64,000 nt of DNA from Rhodococcus sovatensis (GTDB taxonomy: Bacteria; Actinomycetota; Actinomycetes; Mycobacteriales; Mycobacteriaceae), in the NCBI RefSeq assembly GCF_037327425.1, contig NZ_CP147846.1, positions 5,208,001-5,272,000 on the forward strand. Direction: 5' to 3'. A model generated the notes under the pieces. That model was not told the DNA's origin, did not search any database, and was given only the letters and a program-made list of their open reading frames with translations. Positions 35,207 to 44,206 of the stretch are shown here, piece by piece (position 1 is the stretch's first letter; every line of letters starts with the position of its first letter). The position numbers and the translations under genes were made by a program.

Positions 35207-36385
35207 ATGCCGACTCGCGCCGTCTCCGTCTCTGCCGTGGCCGGGATGACCATGGTGACGATCGGATCCATGACGGCCAACATCGCGTCGTACCTGTTGC
35301 ACCTGCCGGCAAGTCGGATCCTGGGCGTCGAGCGCTACGGCGAGTTCGCGAGTCTCCTCGCGGCCCAGCTGGTACTGGCGGTGCCTGCATTGGCATTGCA
35401 ATCGGTCGTCGCACGTGAGCTCGTGCGTGGGCGCAGTCGTCGCGCGCTGCGCGCTCTCGGTTACCGGTGTGCGGCGGTGGTTGCCGTGCTCGCGGTGCTG
35501 GTGTCGCCGGTGGCGGCATTCGCACTCGACACGAGCGTGCTGGCGACGATGTCGGCCCTCGTCGTAGCCCCTCTTCTGGTGCTGCTCGCGACGGAACAAG
35601 GGCTGTTGCAGGGAGCGGGTCGGTTCGGTCGTTTGAGCGTCGTGCTCGCGTCGGCAGGCTTCGGCAAAGTGGTTCCGGCCGTGTTGGTGCTCTTCCTCGG
35701 CGGTGGACCAGGAATTGTCCTGGCGGCGAGTGCGGTCGGCACCGGAGTGGTCGCAGCGGGTGCGCGGGTACTCGATCGAGGCGCAACTGTCGGTACAGGA
35801 GATGTCCGCATAGGCGTCGGAACCGTACTGAGGGCGTCGCAAGTACAGCTGGTCCTGATTCTGCTCTCCTCGGTCGACTTGATCCTCGCGCGCGCCGGGC
35901 TGAGCGAGGGCGATGCCGGGATCTACGCGCTCGGTGCCGTGGCCACCAAGGCCGCATTCTGGCTGCCGCAGGCTGTCGGGGTTGTGCTCTACCCGCGAAT
36001 GGCGAATCCCGATCACTCTGCGGGCGCCTTGCGTTCGGCGCTGGCGGTCGTCGCAGCTATCGGCGCGGCACTCGTCCTCGGTGCTGCGGTGGCCTCGGGT
36101 CTGGTCACGGTGCTAGCCGGACAGGACTACGCGGCCGTGCAGAGCTACCTGTGGATCTTCGCTATGCAGGGCGCGTGCCTCGCCGTGCTGCAGGGTGCGC
36201 TGCTGTGGGCTATCGCAGGCGAACGGACGATGCTCGCACTCGTCGCGTGGCTCGGCTTGGCAGTCGAGGTCGCGCTGCTGACGCTGGTGGCGTCGACGCT
36301 GGAGCAGTTCGTCGTCATTGCGGTATCGGTAGCTGCCGCGACCACCGCAGTGGTGTGCGTGGTGGCGTTGACGGATCGCCGGTAG
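35207..36385 (+). CDS. Polysaccharide/lipid-linked oligosaccharide flippase (MATE/MOP superfamily)
   Basis: 392 residues with about 12 membrane helices and no large soluble part. The first helix pair with SRILGVERYGEFASLLAAQLVLAVPAL is typical of Wzx-type flippases, and DLILARAGLSEGDAGIYALGAVATKAAFWLPQAVG matches the middle family block. It should move a lipid-linked glycan across the membrane. The ATG at 35207 gives the normal start; a longer form from 35180 would overlap the divergent gene's start. Confidence 0.82.
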   Translation: MPTRAVSVSAVAGMTMVTIGSMTANIASYLLHLPASRILGVERYGEFASLLAAQLVLAVPALALQSVVARELVRGRSRRALRALGYRCAAVVAVLAVLVSPVAAFALDTSVLATMSALVVAPLLVLLATEQGLLQGAGRFGRLSVVLASAGFGKVVPAVLVLFLGGGPGIVLAASAVGTGVVAAGARVLDRGATVGTGDVRIGVGTVLRASQVQLVLILLSSVDLILARAGLSEGDAGIYALGAVATKAAFWLPQAVGVVLYPRMANPDHSAGALRSALAVVAAIGAALVLGAAVASGLVTVLAGQDYAAVQSYLWIFAMQGACLAVLQGALLWAIAGERTMLALVAWLGLAVEVALLTLVASTLEQFVVIAVSVAAATTAVVCVVALTDRR

Positions 36386-36418
36386 CCACGCAGCCCGCTG
36401 CGTGCACCCCCCGATACA

Positions 36419-36452
36419 CGAATGGCGCGACCCCGTAGGGCCGCGCCATTCG
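36419..36452. terminator. Hairpin between the flippase and DUF3068 genes
   Basis: CGAATGGCGCG (36419-36429) pairs with CGCGCCATTCG (36442-36452). A further CCC/GGG pairing continues past one mismatch and leaves a 4-base loop. Convergent stop codons flank it. Confidence 0.75.
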
Positions 36453-36465
36453 TCGACCGTTCGGG

Positions 36466-37599
36466 CTATTCCTTGGAGAGGTTCGTCCTTGGGATGACTT
36501 CGGTTTGATCCGTCGTCCAGTCGCGATCGCGGGGCTCGGCCGGTGCTGCACCGCCGCCGTCGTTCGTCGGACGCGTTCCGCTGGTGCGTGCGGGATGGCG
36601 GGGTCCGCCGGTGCCGCCGCGAAGTCCGAGAAGCACACCGGCGATCAATGCGATGACACCGAGGATGCCGGCGATGATCGGGATCGTGCGTCCGAACAGC
36701 GAGATCTTGTCCTGGCCGTCCTTGGCCTGCTGGATCTGGTACTCGACGGTGTTCTCGTCGAACGTGATCGGCGCTTTCAGTACATCGACCTCGGCCTCGC
36801 CTGCGGTGCGCGAGTAGTACTGGTGGATCTGCTCCTCGCCCTTGACGACCACACCGGTTTCGGGTTCGACCCACACCGTGCGGTTGTTCTCGTACCAGCG
36901 AGTCATCGTGACGGGAGTGTCGCCGCCCTCGACTCCCCAGGTAGCAGCCGGAAGAGTCACCTTGTTGGTCGGGAGGTTGACGACACCGGACAGGTCGACC
37001 GGGCCGACCGTCTGCTCGTACTTGTAGACCTTCGTACCGTTGATCTCGGTCTCTTCGACGAAGTCGATGTCCTTCGAAGCGCGGGCGTTGACGTCGAAGT
37101 ACGGGTACGACTTCTGCTCGGAGTTGAACGGGAACTTGTACTGGAGTCCGGTGTGCGGAACTTCCTCGGCGGGCTTGTCGCCCTGAACCTGGATGGTGCC
37201 GACGGGATTCTCGACGGGCATCGACGTGACGCGGTCGATGGTCACCCGGTCGACGCTTGCGGTGAGAAGTCCGCTGTCACCCTGCTTGTCGCTGCGGCGA
37301 AGTGTTTGTCCGGCCTGAAGAGTGATCTCGTCGGCGTTCGACGGGTCCTCGACGGTGACGAATCGCTGCGACACCATGGGGACGTTCTGGTCGACCTGGG
37401 CCTGGCCTGATGCGAGGGACGCTGCGTTGAGCACGCTGCCAGTTCCGGTGGACACCGTGGTCACTTCGAGATCCAGCGGTGTCTTCTCGAGGCGGGGCAC
37501 CGTGTACGTCGGGATGAGAATCGCTGCCACCAGCAGGAATGCGCCCAAGCCTACAAGTACGAGGGCAAGAATCCGGCTCGGCCCTGAGCGCTCCGCCAT
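36466..37599 (-). CDS. DUF3068 (PorA-family) protein, Rv0227c-like
   Basis: 377 residues. One N-terminal membrane helix (ILALVLVGLGAFLLVAAILIP), a large extracytoplasmic domain with SVDRVTIDRVTSMPV, HTGLQYKFPFNSEQKSYPYFD and TRWYENNRTVWVEPETGVVV, then a second helix (IPIIAGILGVIALIAGVLLGL) and a disordered tail rich in G, P and R. This is the DUF3068 layout. The family is widespread in mycolata, where it is essential in mycobacteria by report; its exact role in the envelope is unsettled. Confidence 0.88.
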   Translation of the reverse strand: MAERSGPSRILALVLVGLGAFLLVAAILIPTYTVPRLEKTPLDLEVTTVSTGTGSVLNAASLASGQAQVDQNVPMVSQRFVTVEDPSNADEITLQAGQTLRRSDKQGDSGLLTASVDRVTIDRVTSMPVENPVGTIQVQGDKPAEEVPHTGLQYKFPFNSEQKSYPYFDVNARASKDIDFVEETEINGTKVYKYEQTVGPVDLSGVVNLPTNKVTLPAATWGVEGGDTPVTMTRWYENNRTVWVEPETGVVVKGEEQIHQYYSRTAGEAEVDVLKAPITFDENTVEYQIQQAKDGQDKISLFGRTIPIIAGILGVIALIAGVLLGLRGGTGGPRHPARTSGTRPTNDGGGAAPAEPRDRDWTTDQTEVIPRTNLSKE

Positions 37600-37797
37600 G
37601 TGAGAATCTCCTTAGTCGTGTTCCTGGCGCCCCACTGCTTCCACCCCCGACAGGTCTGGGCAGTGCAGAGCCCGTTCCTGGAGTGTCCGATTGGTATCGC
37701 CACGTCGCAGGTGACAGTAACAGTGATCACGCTTTGTGGTCGCGGGCACGCCCGACGATGGTCAAGTTTCACAGCGGGATGCTTCACTGGATATGCA

Positions 37798-38970
37798 ATG
37801 ACTACGCCCCCCGAATCGACTGCGCCCACCGAGTCGCTGCCTCGCTCCGTCGTACCTCTCCGTGGGTTCATTCCGTCCCTCGAGGGAATGCGTGCGTTCG
37901 CTGCGATCGGTATCATCGTCACCCACGTCGCGTTTCAGACCGGTGCAGCGAGTTCGCCGATCATGGGCCGAATCTGGGGACGTTTCGATCTGACCGTTGC
38001 CATCTTCTTTGCGCTGTCCGGCTTTCTGCTGTGGCGGCCTCACGCTGCGCAGGCACGAGGGCAGGGGCATGCCCCACCGGTGACGAGGTATCTCTTCTCC
38101 CGCGCCGTCCGCATTCTCCCGGCGTACTGGGTCGTCGTGACGCTCGTTCTTCTCTTCTTGCCGAACGCCGGTAGCAGCTGGCGGGTCTGGGCGTCGAACT
38201 TGACGTTGACGCAGGTGTTCGTTCCGCTGACGTTGACCGAGGGCATGACTCAGATGTGGAGCCTGTCGGTCGAGGTGGCGTTCTACTTGATGTTGCCGGT
38301 CGTGGGACTGCTGATGGCAGGCCTGCGCGGTGAGGCCGCGCGGTACCGCATTCCAGTCTTGCTGACGGCGTCCATCCTGAGTCTGTCGTGGGCTTTCATA
38401 CCGATTTCGACGCCTGACGCCATCCACCACGACAATTGGCTGCCGGGTTACATCCCGTGGTTCGCGGCGGGAATGATCCTCGCCGAATACTCGACGAGAC
38501 AGGAGACGTGGCTCCATCGATTGGCGGCCCGTTCGCGGGTGATCGGTGCGATCGCGGTTGCCGCATTCGTTGCGTCGGTGACGCCGTTAGCGGGGCCGCA
38601 GGGTTTGGTCCGGCCGGAACCGTGGCAGTTCGAGGTCAAGATCGCGCTGGGAGCGGTCCTGGCGATGGCGTTGCTGGCTCCATTGGTTCTCGCCGGCGAA
38701 CATCGTAGACACGCGATCCTCGAACATCCGGTGACGCTGGCGTTGGGCCGATGGTCCTACGGTATCTTCATCTGGCACCTGGTCATTCTCGCGATGGTTT
38801 TCCCGGTCTTCGGGGTCATCCCGTTCACCGGTCATTTCCTTCTCATCTTGACGGTGACTGTTGCACTGTCGATTCCGGTCGCAGCCGCAAGCTACGCGCT
38901 CGTCGAGGAACCTGCAGGACGAGCGTTGCGCAATCGGTTTCGCGCCACAGGTCATTCACGCGCGGAATGA
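37798..38970 (+). CDS. Acyltransferase family 3 membrane protein (Rv0228-like)
   Basis: 390 residues with about ten membrane helices. The family signature is clear: PSLEGMRAFAAIGIIVTHVAFQTG (catalytic His in VTHVAF), FDLTVAIFFALSGFLLWRPHA, and LTEGMTQMWSLSVEVAFYL. Such proteins O-acylate extracytoplasmic sugars. The ATG at 37798 is chosen because the upstream 200 bp show no coding character but hold a GTGATCAC palindrome. It overlaps the 3' end of aftD by 19 bp on the other strand. Confidence 0.9.
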   Translation: MTTPPESTAPTESLPRSVVPLRGFIPSLEGMRAFAAIGIIVTHVAFQTGAASSPIMGRIWGRFDLTVAIFFALSGFLLWRPHAAQARGQGHAPPVTRYLFSRAVRILPAYWVVVTLVLLFLPNAGSSWRVWASNLTLTQVFVPLTLTEGMTQMWSLSVEVAFYLMLPVVGLLMAGLRGEAARYRIPVLLTASILSLSWAFIPISTPDAIHHDNWLPGYIPWFAAGMILAEYSTRQETWLHRLAARSRVIGAIAVAAFVASVTPLAGPQGLVRPEPWQFEVKIALGAVLAMALLAPLVLAGEHRRHAILEHPVTLALGRWSYGIFIWHLVILAMVFPVFGVIPFTGHFLLILTVTVALSIPVAAASYALVEEPAGRALRNRFRATGHSRAE

Positions 38971-41900
38971 CCTGAAGACGTTCGTAGCGCATTCACTGCT
39001 ACTGCGACGAGGGCAATCAGCGCAGCCAGTTGGATCAGCGACGAGTGACCGATGTAGCCGTCACTGGCACGCCACGGACCCTTCGACAACATCGCCGTCG
39101 CGAGCAGTGTGCCGAGGCCGGCCATGCAGACCATGGTCCTCGCGGCGATAGCGTCGCCGAATCGCCGCTGCAGCGCCAGGAATACGGCGGTGACTGCTGC
39201 CGCCGTGAGGATTCCGCCGACGCCTGCGATCACGGTGACGGCGAGTGACAGTAGGCCCCAGCCGAGTGCTCTGCTGCGCCAAGGGGCAGGGGAATCGCCG
39301 GTAGGGCTTCGGCTTCGTCGAAACGCGAAGAACGTCAACGGCATCAAGAGGAAGAGGCCGCCGAATATGCCGAGTCGATACCACTTGTCCGACGGATAGT
39401 CGAGGCTCACCGTGCCCGATGTCCCTGCCGGGACGATCCACCCTTGCTGCCAGCCGTTCACGACGACGGGTTTCAGCTCGGCACCGTCGGGAGATGTTGC
39501 GTGCCAACCGCTGTTGTTGCTTTCAGGTACGACCAGGACTTGATCGCCGTCGTGCTCGGTCACCGTGATTTCCCGGTGATCTGCACCCCATGCGGTGGTG
39601 TCCGCGGCTCGTGGCGCCGAGCTGGTTGGACTGACTGCCGGAACGGGCATGGTGCGCAGACGAACTCCATCCACGACGAACGCTGCACCTGGGTCGACGA
39701 CGATGTCCTGACTGCCCTCCGGTACCGGAATAGGGTTCAGCGTCTCGTTGGGTACAGGGAACGGACCCTCGCAGATCGTGGCCTGCACTGGTGCACCCGA
39801 ACGTAGCTGCGCCGGTGTCGCGGTCACCGATGCGCGGACGGTCAGGCCCGCGATCGACATGATGGGTCCCACATCGCAGGCGACGGTGATCGGACGATCT
39901 TCGTCGAGTGGCGTGCCTACCTCGCGGCCACCGGACAGTACGGTCACCTCGGCTAGACCAGGAGGTTGCGGGACCACGAAGCCGAGCGAGTTCTTGTCGA
40001 GTACGTCGTCCCAGTCGGTGATCGACAGCACGATACGGTCGGTCACCTGCGGATACAGGTCGATCGTCGTCGGCTCGTTCGGGTCGACCGCGCGAACCTG
40101 AGGCCCCGAACCGAGATCGACTGCCACCGACGTCGGATGCGCAGGTAGAGGGCCGAGGCTGGGGGACAACGTGAGCGCGTCGACGAGGGTCGGCTCCGGG
40201 AGGGTGATCGTCAGGGTCGGCTGGGTGCCCGCGCGCTTCTCGATGCTCTTCTCCGGGGCGGTCCACGCGGTGCGATCGTCACCGTCGGTGGCGGAGAACG
40301 GCGACCCCGAGAGATCGCCGACGTCGGATGCCCCGGACGCCACCGGGCGCCCGGGCTGAGACAGCAGCGCCTCGAGCTCGGGACTCTGGCGGGTACGAAG
40401 TGTCAGCTCGGGCAGCACAGCGGTGCCTTCGGGCACGGACAGGGTGCGCGAGAAGCGCCCCAGTTCCTCTGGGGCAACGGAAAGTCCACTACTGCAGCGG
40501 ATTCGATCCCCGGTGTCCAGGCATCCGGATCGTCCGGGGAATTCCTGTCCGAGGTCCCACGCCGCCACGCTCGCGCCGGTGGGGACGTCGGGGAGAACCG
40601 CTCGGTGGACGATCGATACTTGCTGCGGTGCATCACGATTCGAGTAGTCCTGGACGGACAGCTCGCTGATGCCGAACTGGCTGCCGCTGGTGCCGTCGAC
40701 GGTGTTCTTTGCGGTGATGCGAACCCATGGCGTCGAACCGCCGGGTAGCGATACCGTCATCAGGTCACCGGGCTCGTCGATGCGGGCGGCGGTACTACCG
40801 TTCGGTGTGGTGATCTCCAACCATTTGACTGGGTCGCCGATGGTGCCGGGGCTGGTGCGCAGCTCGAGGAGGCCGCCGGAGACGGGCTTGTCGAAATCGA
40901 GCTGAAGCCATTGTCCCACTGCGCTTTCGATTCCATTGCTCACCCAACTGGTGGCAAGATCGCCGTCGACCACTGCGGCGACTCCACTTCCAGGCTTGGT
41001 GCCGCCGATCTGCGTCGAGTCCGACGCCGAGCTCGAGGCGGTGATGCGCGCGCCCTCCCACTCTCCGTCGACAGTGTCGGCGCCGTACACCGGATAGTCG
41101 GCGACTTCGTTCAGTGATCGACGTGGTTCGTCGGCGGATCTGAGCGCAGAATTGTGGTTGTCGACCTGCCCGAAATCGGTCTCCCTGTTCATCGGAGTGT
41201 CGGTAACCGTCACCGAGGGCACCGGAATGCCCGCGGCCTCGGCATCGGAAGCGAGAATCACCGGTCCCTCCGGAACCGGATCAGGTACTCCGTTGCGGCG
41301 CTGTTCGTTCGATCGTTGAATCGACTCGGGACCGCCTTGGACAAACGGAACGCGGTCGAGATCGACGGTGTAAGGCCCGGACACGGCTGCCGAAGATTCC
41401 ACCGCGTAGATTTCGACGGCTGGATACGGCGGGCGAAGATCCCCGTCGACGGTGAAGCCTTGCACGATGCCCGGTGCGATCTCCTCACCGAATTCCGCGA
41501 CCTTGTTCAGCCCCGGCGACCCGTCGAGGGCTGCGTGTACCTGCGCCGGACGCGTCGATCGTGATGTCTCGGGATCGAGGTCGTTGCGTACGACGACGTA
41601 GTGGATCCCCTGTCCGAGAAGGGTATCCGCCAACCCGGCGGATGGCCTACCGTCGGCTATGAGGCGTTGTACGGAGTCGAGTGCTCGGATCGCGCCCGGT
41701 GGCGTCAGAGGTACCGAGTCGCGGACGGCCCACGGCGTAGTCGCGAGAGCCTGGAGTGGTTCGTCACGCGTGAGGCCCCACGTCTGCAGCGCGAACGGTG
41801 CTCCGGGCACGATGAGCGCGCGTTCGGCGTCGGACCCGTCGGGTGAAATTCCCGACGCATGGTCGGTGAGCCAGTCGGCGGCCTCGTGCCAGTACTCGGG

Positions 41901-43394
41901 GATGCTCTCGTAGGCACCGCGCGGGGCGAGCTTTCCGGTCCAGGCAAGGGAAGTGGAGAACGTGAGTGCGACGAGCACCAGCCCGGCGAGGGCGACCATC
42001 CGATCGCGTTCGGGGTGCGCGATAGCGTGCTTCCATCTGGCGCGAGGCACCGAGCCCGGCAGTGGGACCTTCGCGAGCAAGTGCGCGAGCCCGAGTACAA
42101 GCGGAATTCGCACGACCGGTTCGAGTTTGTGGACATTGCGCAGAGGCGCGCCGACGGAATCGAGAAACAGTCGAACCGAGTCTACGACGGGCGAACCGAG
42201 TCCGCCGACGTATCCCGCGGTGAGTCCGACGATGCCGACGAACAGCATGATCGTCAGGCGTCCGCGCGCAGGCATCGAGCGCATTGCGAGCCCCGCCACA
42301 CCTGCTGCGGCGATCACACCCGTCGCAACGACGGCCGCCGGCTGCGTCACCAGGACAGCACCCGCTACTCGTTCAGGAGAGACGAACGGGGTCCAACTGC
42401 TGGTGCCGCGGAGAATTTCGGTGAGTGAGGCCCACTGCGTCGTCGTACCGGAAGATTCGATGTAGTCGAGGAACGGCGGGCTGACGGATCCCAGCAGCAA
42501 CAGCGGGATGATCCACCACAGCGTCGCGAGTAGAAGAAAACCGATCCACCAGCCGCTGAAGACGAACCACCGTCGGTTCGGTCGGTGGCACAGGATCCAG
42601 ATCACGCCGACGAGGGCGGCTGCCGCCGTCGCAACGGCGTTGACAGCACCCATGAGTGCAACAGCGGCGGCGGATTGGGCTGCGAGCATGCGGACACCCG
42701 GTGGGGCTCCGCCCCAGTGGCCTTGGGGGGCTCGGCCCCAGTGGCCTTGGGGGGCTCGGCCCCAGTGGCGCGGATAAGTGCCCCTGGGTCTACTTAACCG
42801 TGCCACTGCGGCGGAGCCGCCTGCGGTGGGAGTGGCGGAGGCGCCTGCGGTGGGAGTGGCGGAGCGGCCGGGGGCGAAGGCCCACACGATGGGGATGAGC
42901 ACCCACGGCGCGAGCATCATCGGCATCGTCTCCGACGAGATCGACGCGAGCGTCGTGACGACGCGAGGTGACAGCGCGAACGCGATCGCAGCGATGATGC
43001 GCGAGGTTCTGCTGCCGATGCCGAGTGCCTCGGCGAGCCGGATGATGCCCCAGAAGCCCGCGATCAGCAGCAGCGCCCACCAAAGACGCTGAGTGACCCA
43101 CGGGGGTACGGACAGCACATCACCGAGCGCGAAGAACGCTCCGTGCGGAAAGAAGTAGCCGTACGCCTGATTCTGAACCTGCCCGAGCGGCGCCTGTGAC
43201 GTCCACTGGTGCGAGGCACGCGCAAGGAATCCAAGAGGATTCTGCGTCAGATCGTATTTGGTATCCGCGACGGTATAGCCGGGAACCTGCAGAAACGAGA
43301 GGAGAACAGCAAGGGTAGAGACGCCGAGAAGCCACCTACGACCGAGTGGTTCGGAAGAGATCGAGTCGGAAGCGTCAGCGACTGCCGTACTCAA
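38952..43394 (-). CDS. aftD: Alpha-(1->3)-arabinofuranosyltransferase AftD
   Basis: A very large GT-C enzyme of 1480 residues that adds branching arabinofuranose from decaprenyl-phospho-arabinose to arabinogalactan/lipoarabinomannan. Membrane helices fill about residues 20-450, with YDLTQNPLGFLARASHQW (acidic site after helix 1) and FPHGAFFALGDVLSVPPW. A carbohydrate-binding C-terminal half (discoidin-like blocks such as SWVSNGIESAVGQWLQLDFD) follows, and helices return near 1370-1480. Odd: residues about 175-233 hold a repeat-encoded insert (ATPTAGAS, then GRAPQGHW copies) inside a loop between helices. The start overlaps the DUF2613 gene by 20 bp. Confidence 0.93.
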   Translation of the reverse strand: MSTAVADASDSISSEPLGRRWLLGVSTLAVLLSFLQVPGYTVADTKYDLTQNPLGFLARASHQWTSQAPLGQVQNQAYGYFFPHGAFFALGDVLSVPPWVTQRLWWALLLIAGFWGIIRLAEALGIGSRTSRIIAAIAFALSPRVVTTLASISSETMPMMLAPWVLIPIVWAFAPGRSATPTAGASATPTAGGSAAVARLSRPRGTYPRHWGRAPQGHWGRAPQGHWGGAPPGVRMLAAQSAAAVALMGAVNAVATAAAALVGVIWILCHRPNRRWFVFSGWWIGFLLLATLWWIIPLLLLGSVSPPFLDYIESSGTTTQWASLTEILRGTSSWTPFVSPERVAGAVLVTQPAAVVATGVIAAAGVAGLAMRSMPARGRLTIMLFVGIVGLTAGYVGGLGSPVVDSVRLFLDSVGAPLRNVHKLEPVVRIPLVLGLAHLLAKVPLPGSVPRARWKHAIAHPERDRMVALAGLVLVALTFSTSLAWTGKLAPRGAYESIPEYWHEAADWLTDHASGISPDGSDAERALIVPGAPFALQTWGLTRDEPLQALATTPWAVRDSVPLTPPGAIRALDSVQRLIADGRPSAGLADTLLGQGIHYVVVRNDLDPETSRSTRPAQVHAALDGSPGLNKVAEFGEEIAPGIVQGFTVDGDLRPPYPAVEIYAVESSAAVSGPYTVDLDRVPFVQGGPESIQRSNEQRRNGVPDPVPEGPVILASDAEAAGIPVPSVTVTDTPMNRETDFGQVDNHNSALRSADEPRRSLNEVADYPVYGADTVDGEWEGARITASSSASDSTQIGGTKPGSGVAAVVDGDLATSWVSNGIESAVGQWLQLDFDKPVSGGLLELRTSPGTIGDPVKWLEITTPNGSTAARIDEPGDLMTVSLPGGSTPWVRITAKNTVDGTSGSQFGISELSVQDYSNRDAPQQVSIVHRAVLPDVPTGASVAAWDLGQEFPGRSGCLDTGDRIRCSSGLSVAPEELGRFSRTLSVPEGTAVLPELTLRTRQSPELEALLSQPGRPVASGASDVGDLSGSPFSATDGDDRTAWTAPEKSIEKRAGTQPTLTITLPEPTLVDALTLSPSLGPLPAHPTSVAVDLGSGPQVRAVDPNEPTTIDLYPQVTDRIVLSITDWDDVLDKNSLGFVVPQPPGLAEVTVLSGGREVGTPLDEDRPITVACDVGPIMSIAGLTVRASVTATPAQLRSGAPVQATICEGPFPVPNETLNPIPVPEGSQDIVVDPGAAFVVDGVRLRTMPVPAVSPTSSAPRAADTTAWGADHREITVTEHDGDQVLVVPESNNSGWHATSPDGAELKPVVVNGWQQGWIVPAGTSGTVSLDYPSDKWYRLGIFGGLFLLMPLTFFAFRRSRSPTGDSPAPWRSRALGWGLLSLAVTVIAGVGGILTAAAVTAVFLALQRRFGDAIAARTMVCMAGLGTLLATAMLSKGPWRASDGYIGHSSLIQLAALIALVAVAVNALRTSSGHSARE
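42703..42865. repeat. Two sets of 24-bp tandem repeats inside aftD
   Basis: Set one: copies begin at 42703, 42727 and 42751 (unit GGGGCTCGGCCCCAGTGG plus CCTTGG). Set two: copies begin at 42818 and 42842 (unit CGCCTGCGGTGGGAGTGGCG plus GAGG). Both periods are multiples of three, so aftD stays in frame. They encode GRAPQGHW-type and ATPTAGAS-type peptides. Confidence 0.88.
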
Positions 43395-43545
43395 CCTGGT
43401 TCAGCAGCGAAGAATCAGCATTGCCGGAGCGATCGATCTCGGGACGAGTGTTGTCCGACGCCGCCGCAGTCACTCCGAACACAACTCCGGCGCCGAGTAC
43501 CGCACCGACTACCGCAGCAACAACTCCCGGGACAGCGAACTTCAT
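43375..43545 (-). CDS. Small secreted/membrane protein DUF2613 (Rv0236A-like)
   Basis: 56 residues, starting MKFAVPGVVAAVVGAVLGAG with one hydrophobic helix and a short polar tail (DNTRPEIDRSGNADSSLL, then NQVEYGSR). It is the small conserved gene found just upstream of aftD in mycobacteria. Its 3' end overlaps the aftD start by 20 bp, so the two are probably translated together. It may be a partner or assembly factor of AftD; no function is known. Confidence 0.85.
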   Translation of the reverse strand: MKFAVPGVVAAVVGAVLGAGVVFGVTAAASDNTRPEIDRSGNADSSLLNQVEYGSR

Positions 43546-43645
43546 CTCTCGATCTCCACTTTCGTCGACGGGCGCGAGGCGTCGATATCCCCCGTGCGCG
43601 GATCACGCTATCACCCGTGACGCTTGTCGCCGGGTACACGCGCTG

Positions 43646-44113
43646 CTATTTGCCTGGCGGAACAATCAGCACGGGCCGATGGCTGTGCCGAAGCACATGG
43701 TCGGCGACCGAACTCTGAAGCAGCGAACGTAGTCCTGTGGTCCCTCGGGTGCCGGTGACGATGATGTCGACGTCGAGATCATCTGCCTTTTCGACGATGG
43801 CACTCCAAATTGCCGTCGTGCATTCGGCGCAGTGCCCTTCGACCCGCAAACCCGCCTCTTCGGCGAGCCTGACGCCTTCGTCGTTGGTCACCTTGGCGTC
43901 AGTGAACGCAACATCCTCCGCTTCGTCGTCGGGAATCCACTCCGGCGCCATGACGCCCGACAGTCCGGACATTCGGGCTGCTTGGCGAACCATGGGCTCC
44001 CAGGCGGTCACGACGACGGCCCGCGTCGTGGTGAGGAATCGGCCTGCGTACTCGATGGCGCGTTTGGCATTGTCGGAGCCGTCATAGGCGATGAGAATCA
44101 AGTCTGCAGGCAT
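43646..44113 (-). CDS. Universal stress protein (UspA family)
   Basis: 155 residues with the Usp fold: the opening strand LILIAYDGSDNAKRAIEYAG and the C-terminal nucleotide-binding motif IVTGTRGTTGLRSLLQSSVADHVLRHSHRPVLIV, where GxxG and the later VLRHS place it in the ATP-binding type. It is likely induced under stress or slow growth. It is divergent from the LpqI-like lipoprotein gene. Confidence 0.93.
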   Translation of the reverse strand: MPADLILIAYDGSDNAKRAIEYAGRFLTTTRAVVVTAWEPMVRQAARMSGLSGVMAPEWIPDDEAEDVAFTDAKVTNDEGVRLAEEAGLRVEGHCAECTTAIWSAIVEKADDLDVDIIVTGTRGTTGLRSLLQSSVADHVLRHSHRPVLIVPPGK

Positions 44114-44206
44114 CGTGTGTCCCTCCTGATGTCGCTTTTGTCCAATGCTATCGCGGGAGGACGGCGAATCGCGTGGCTACCGGGTACTCGGCTACCGTCG
44201 GATTCC

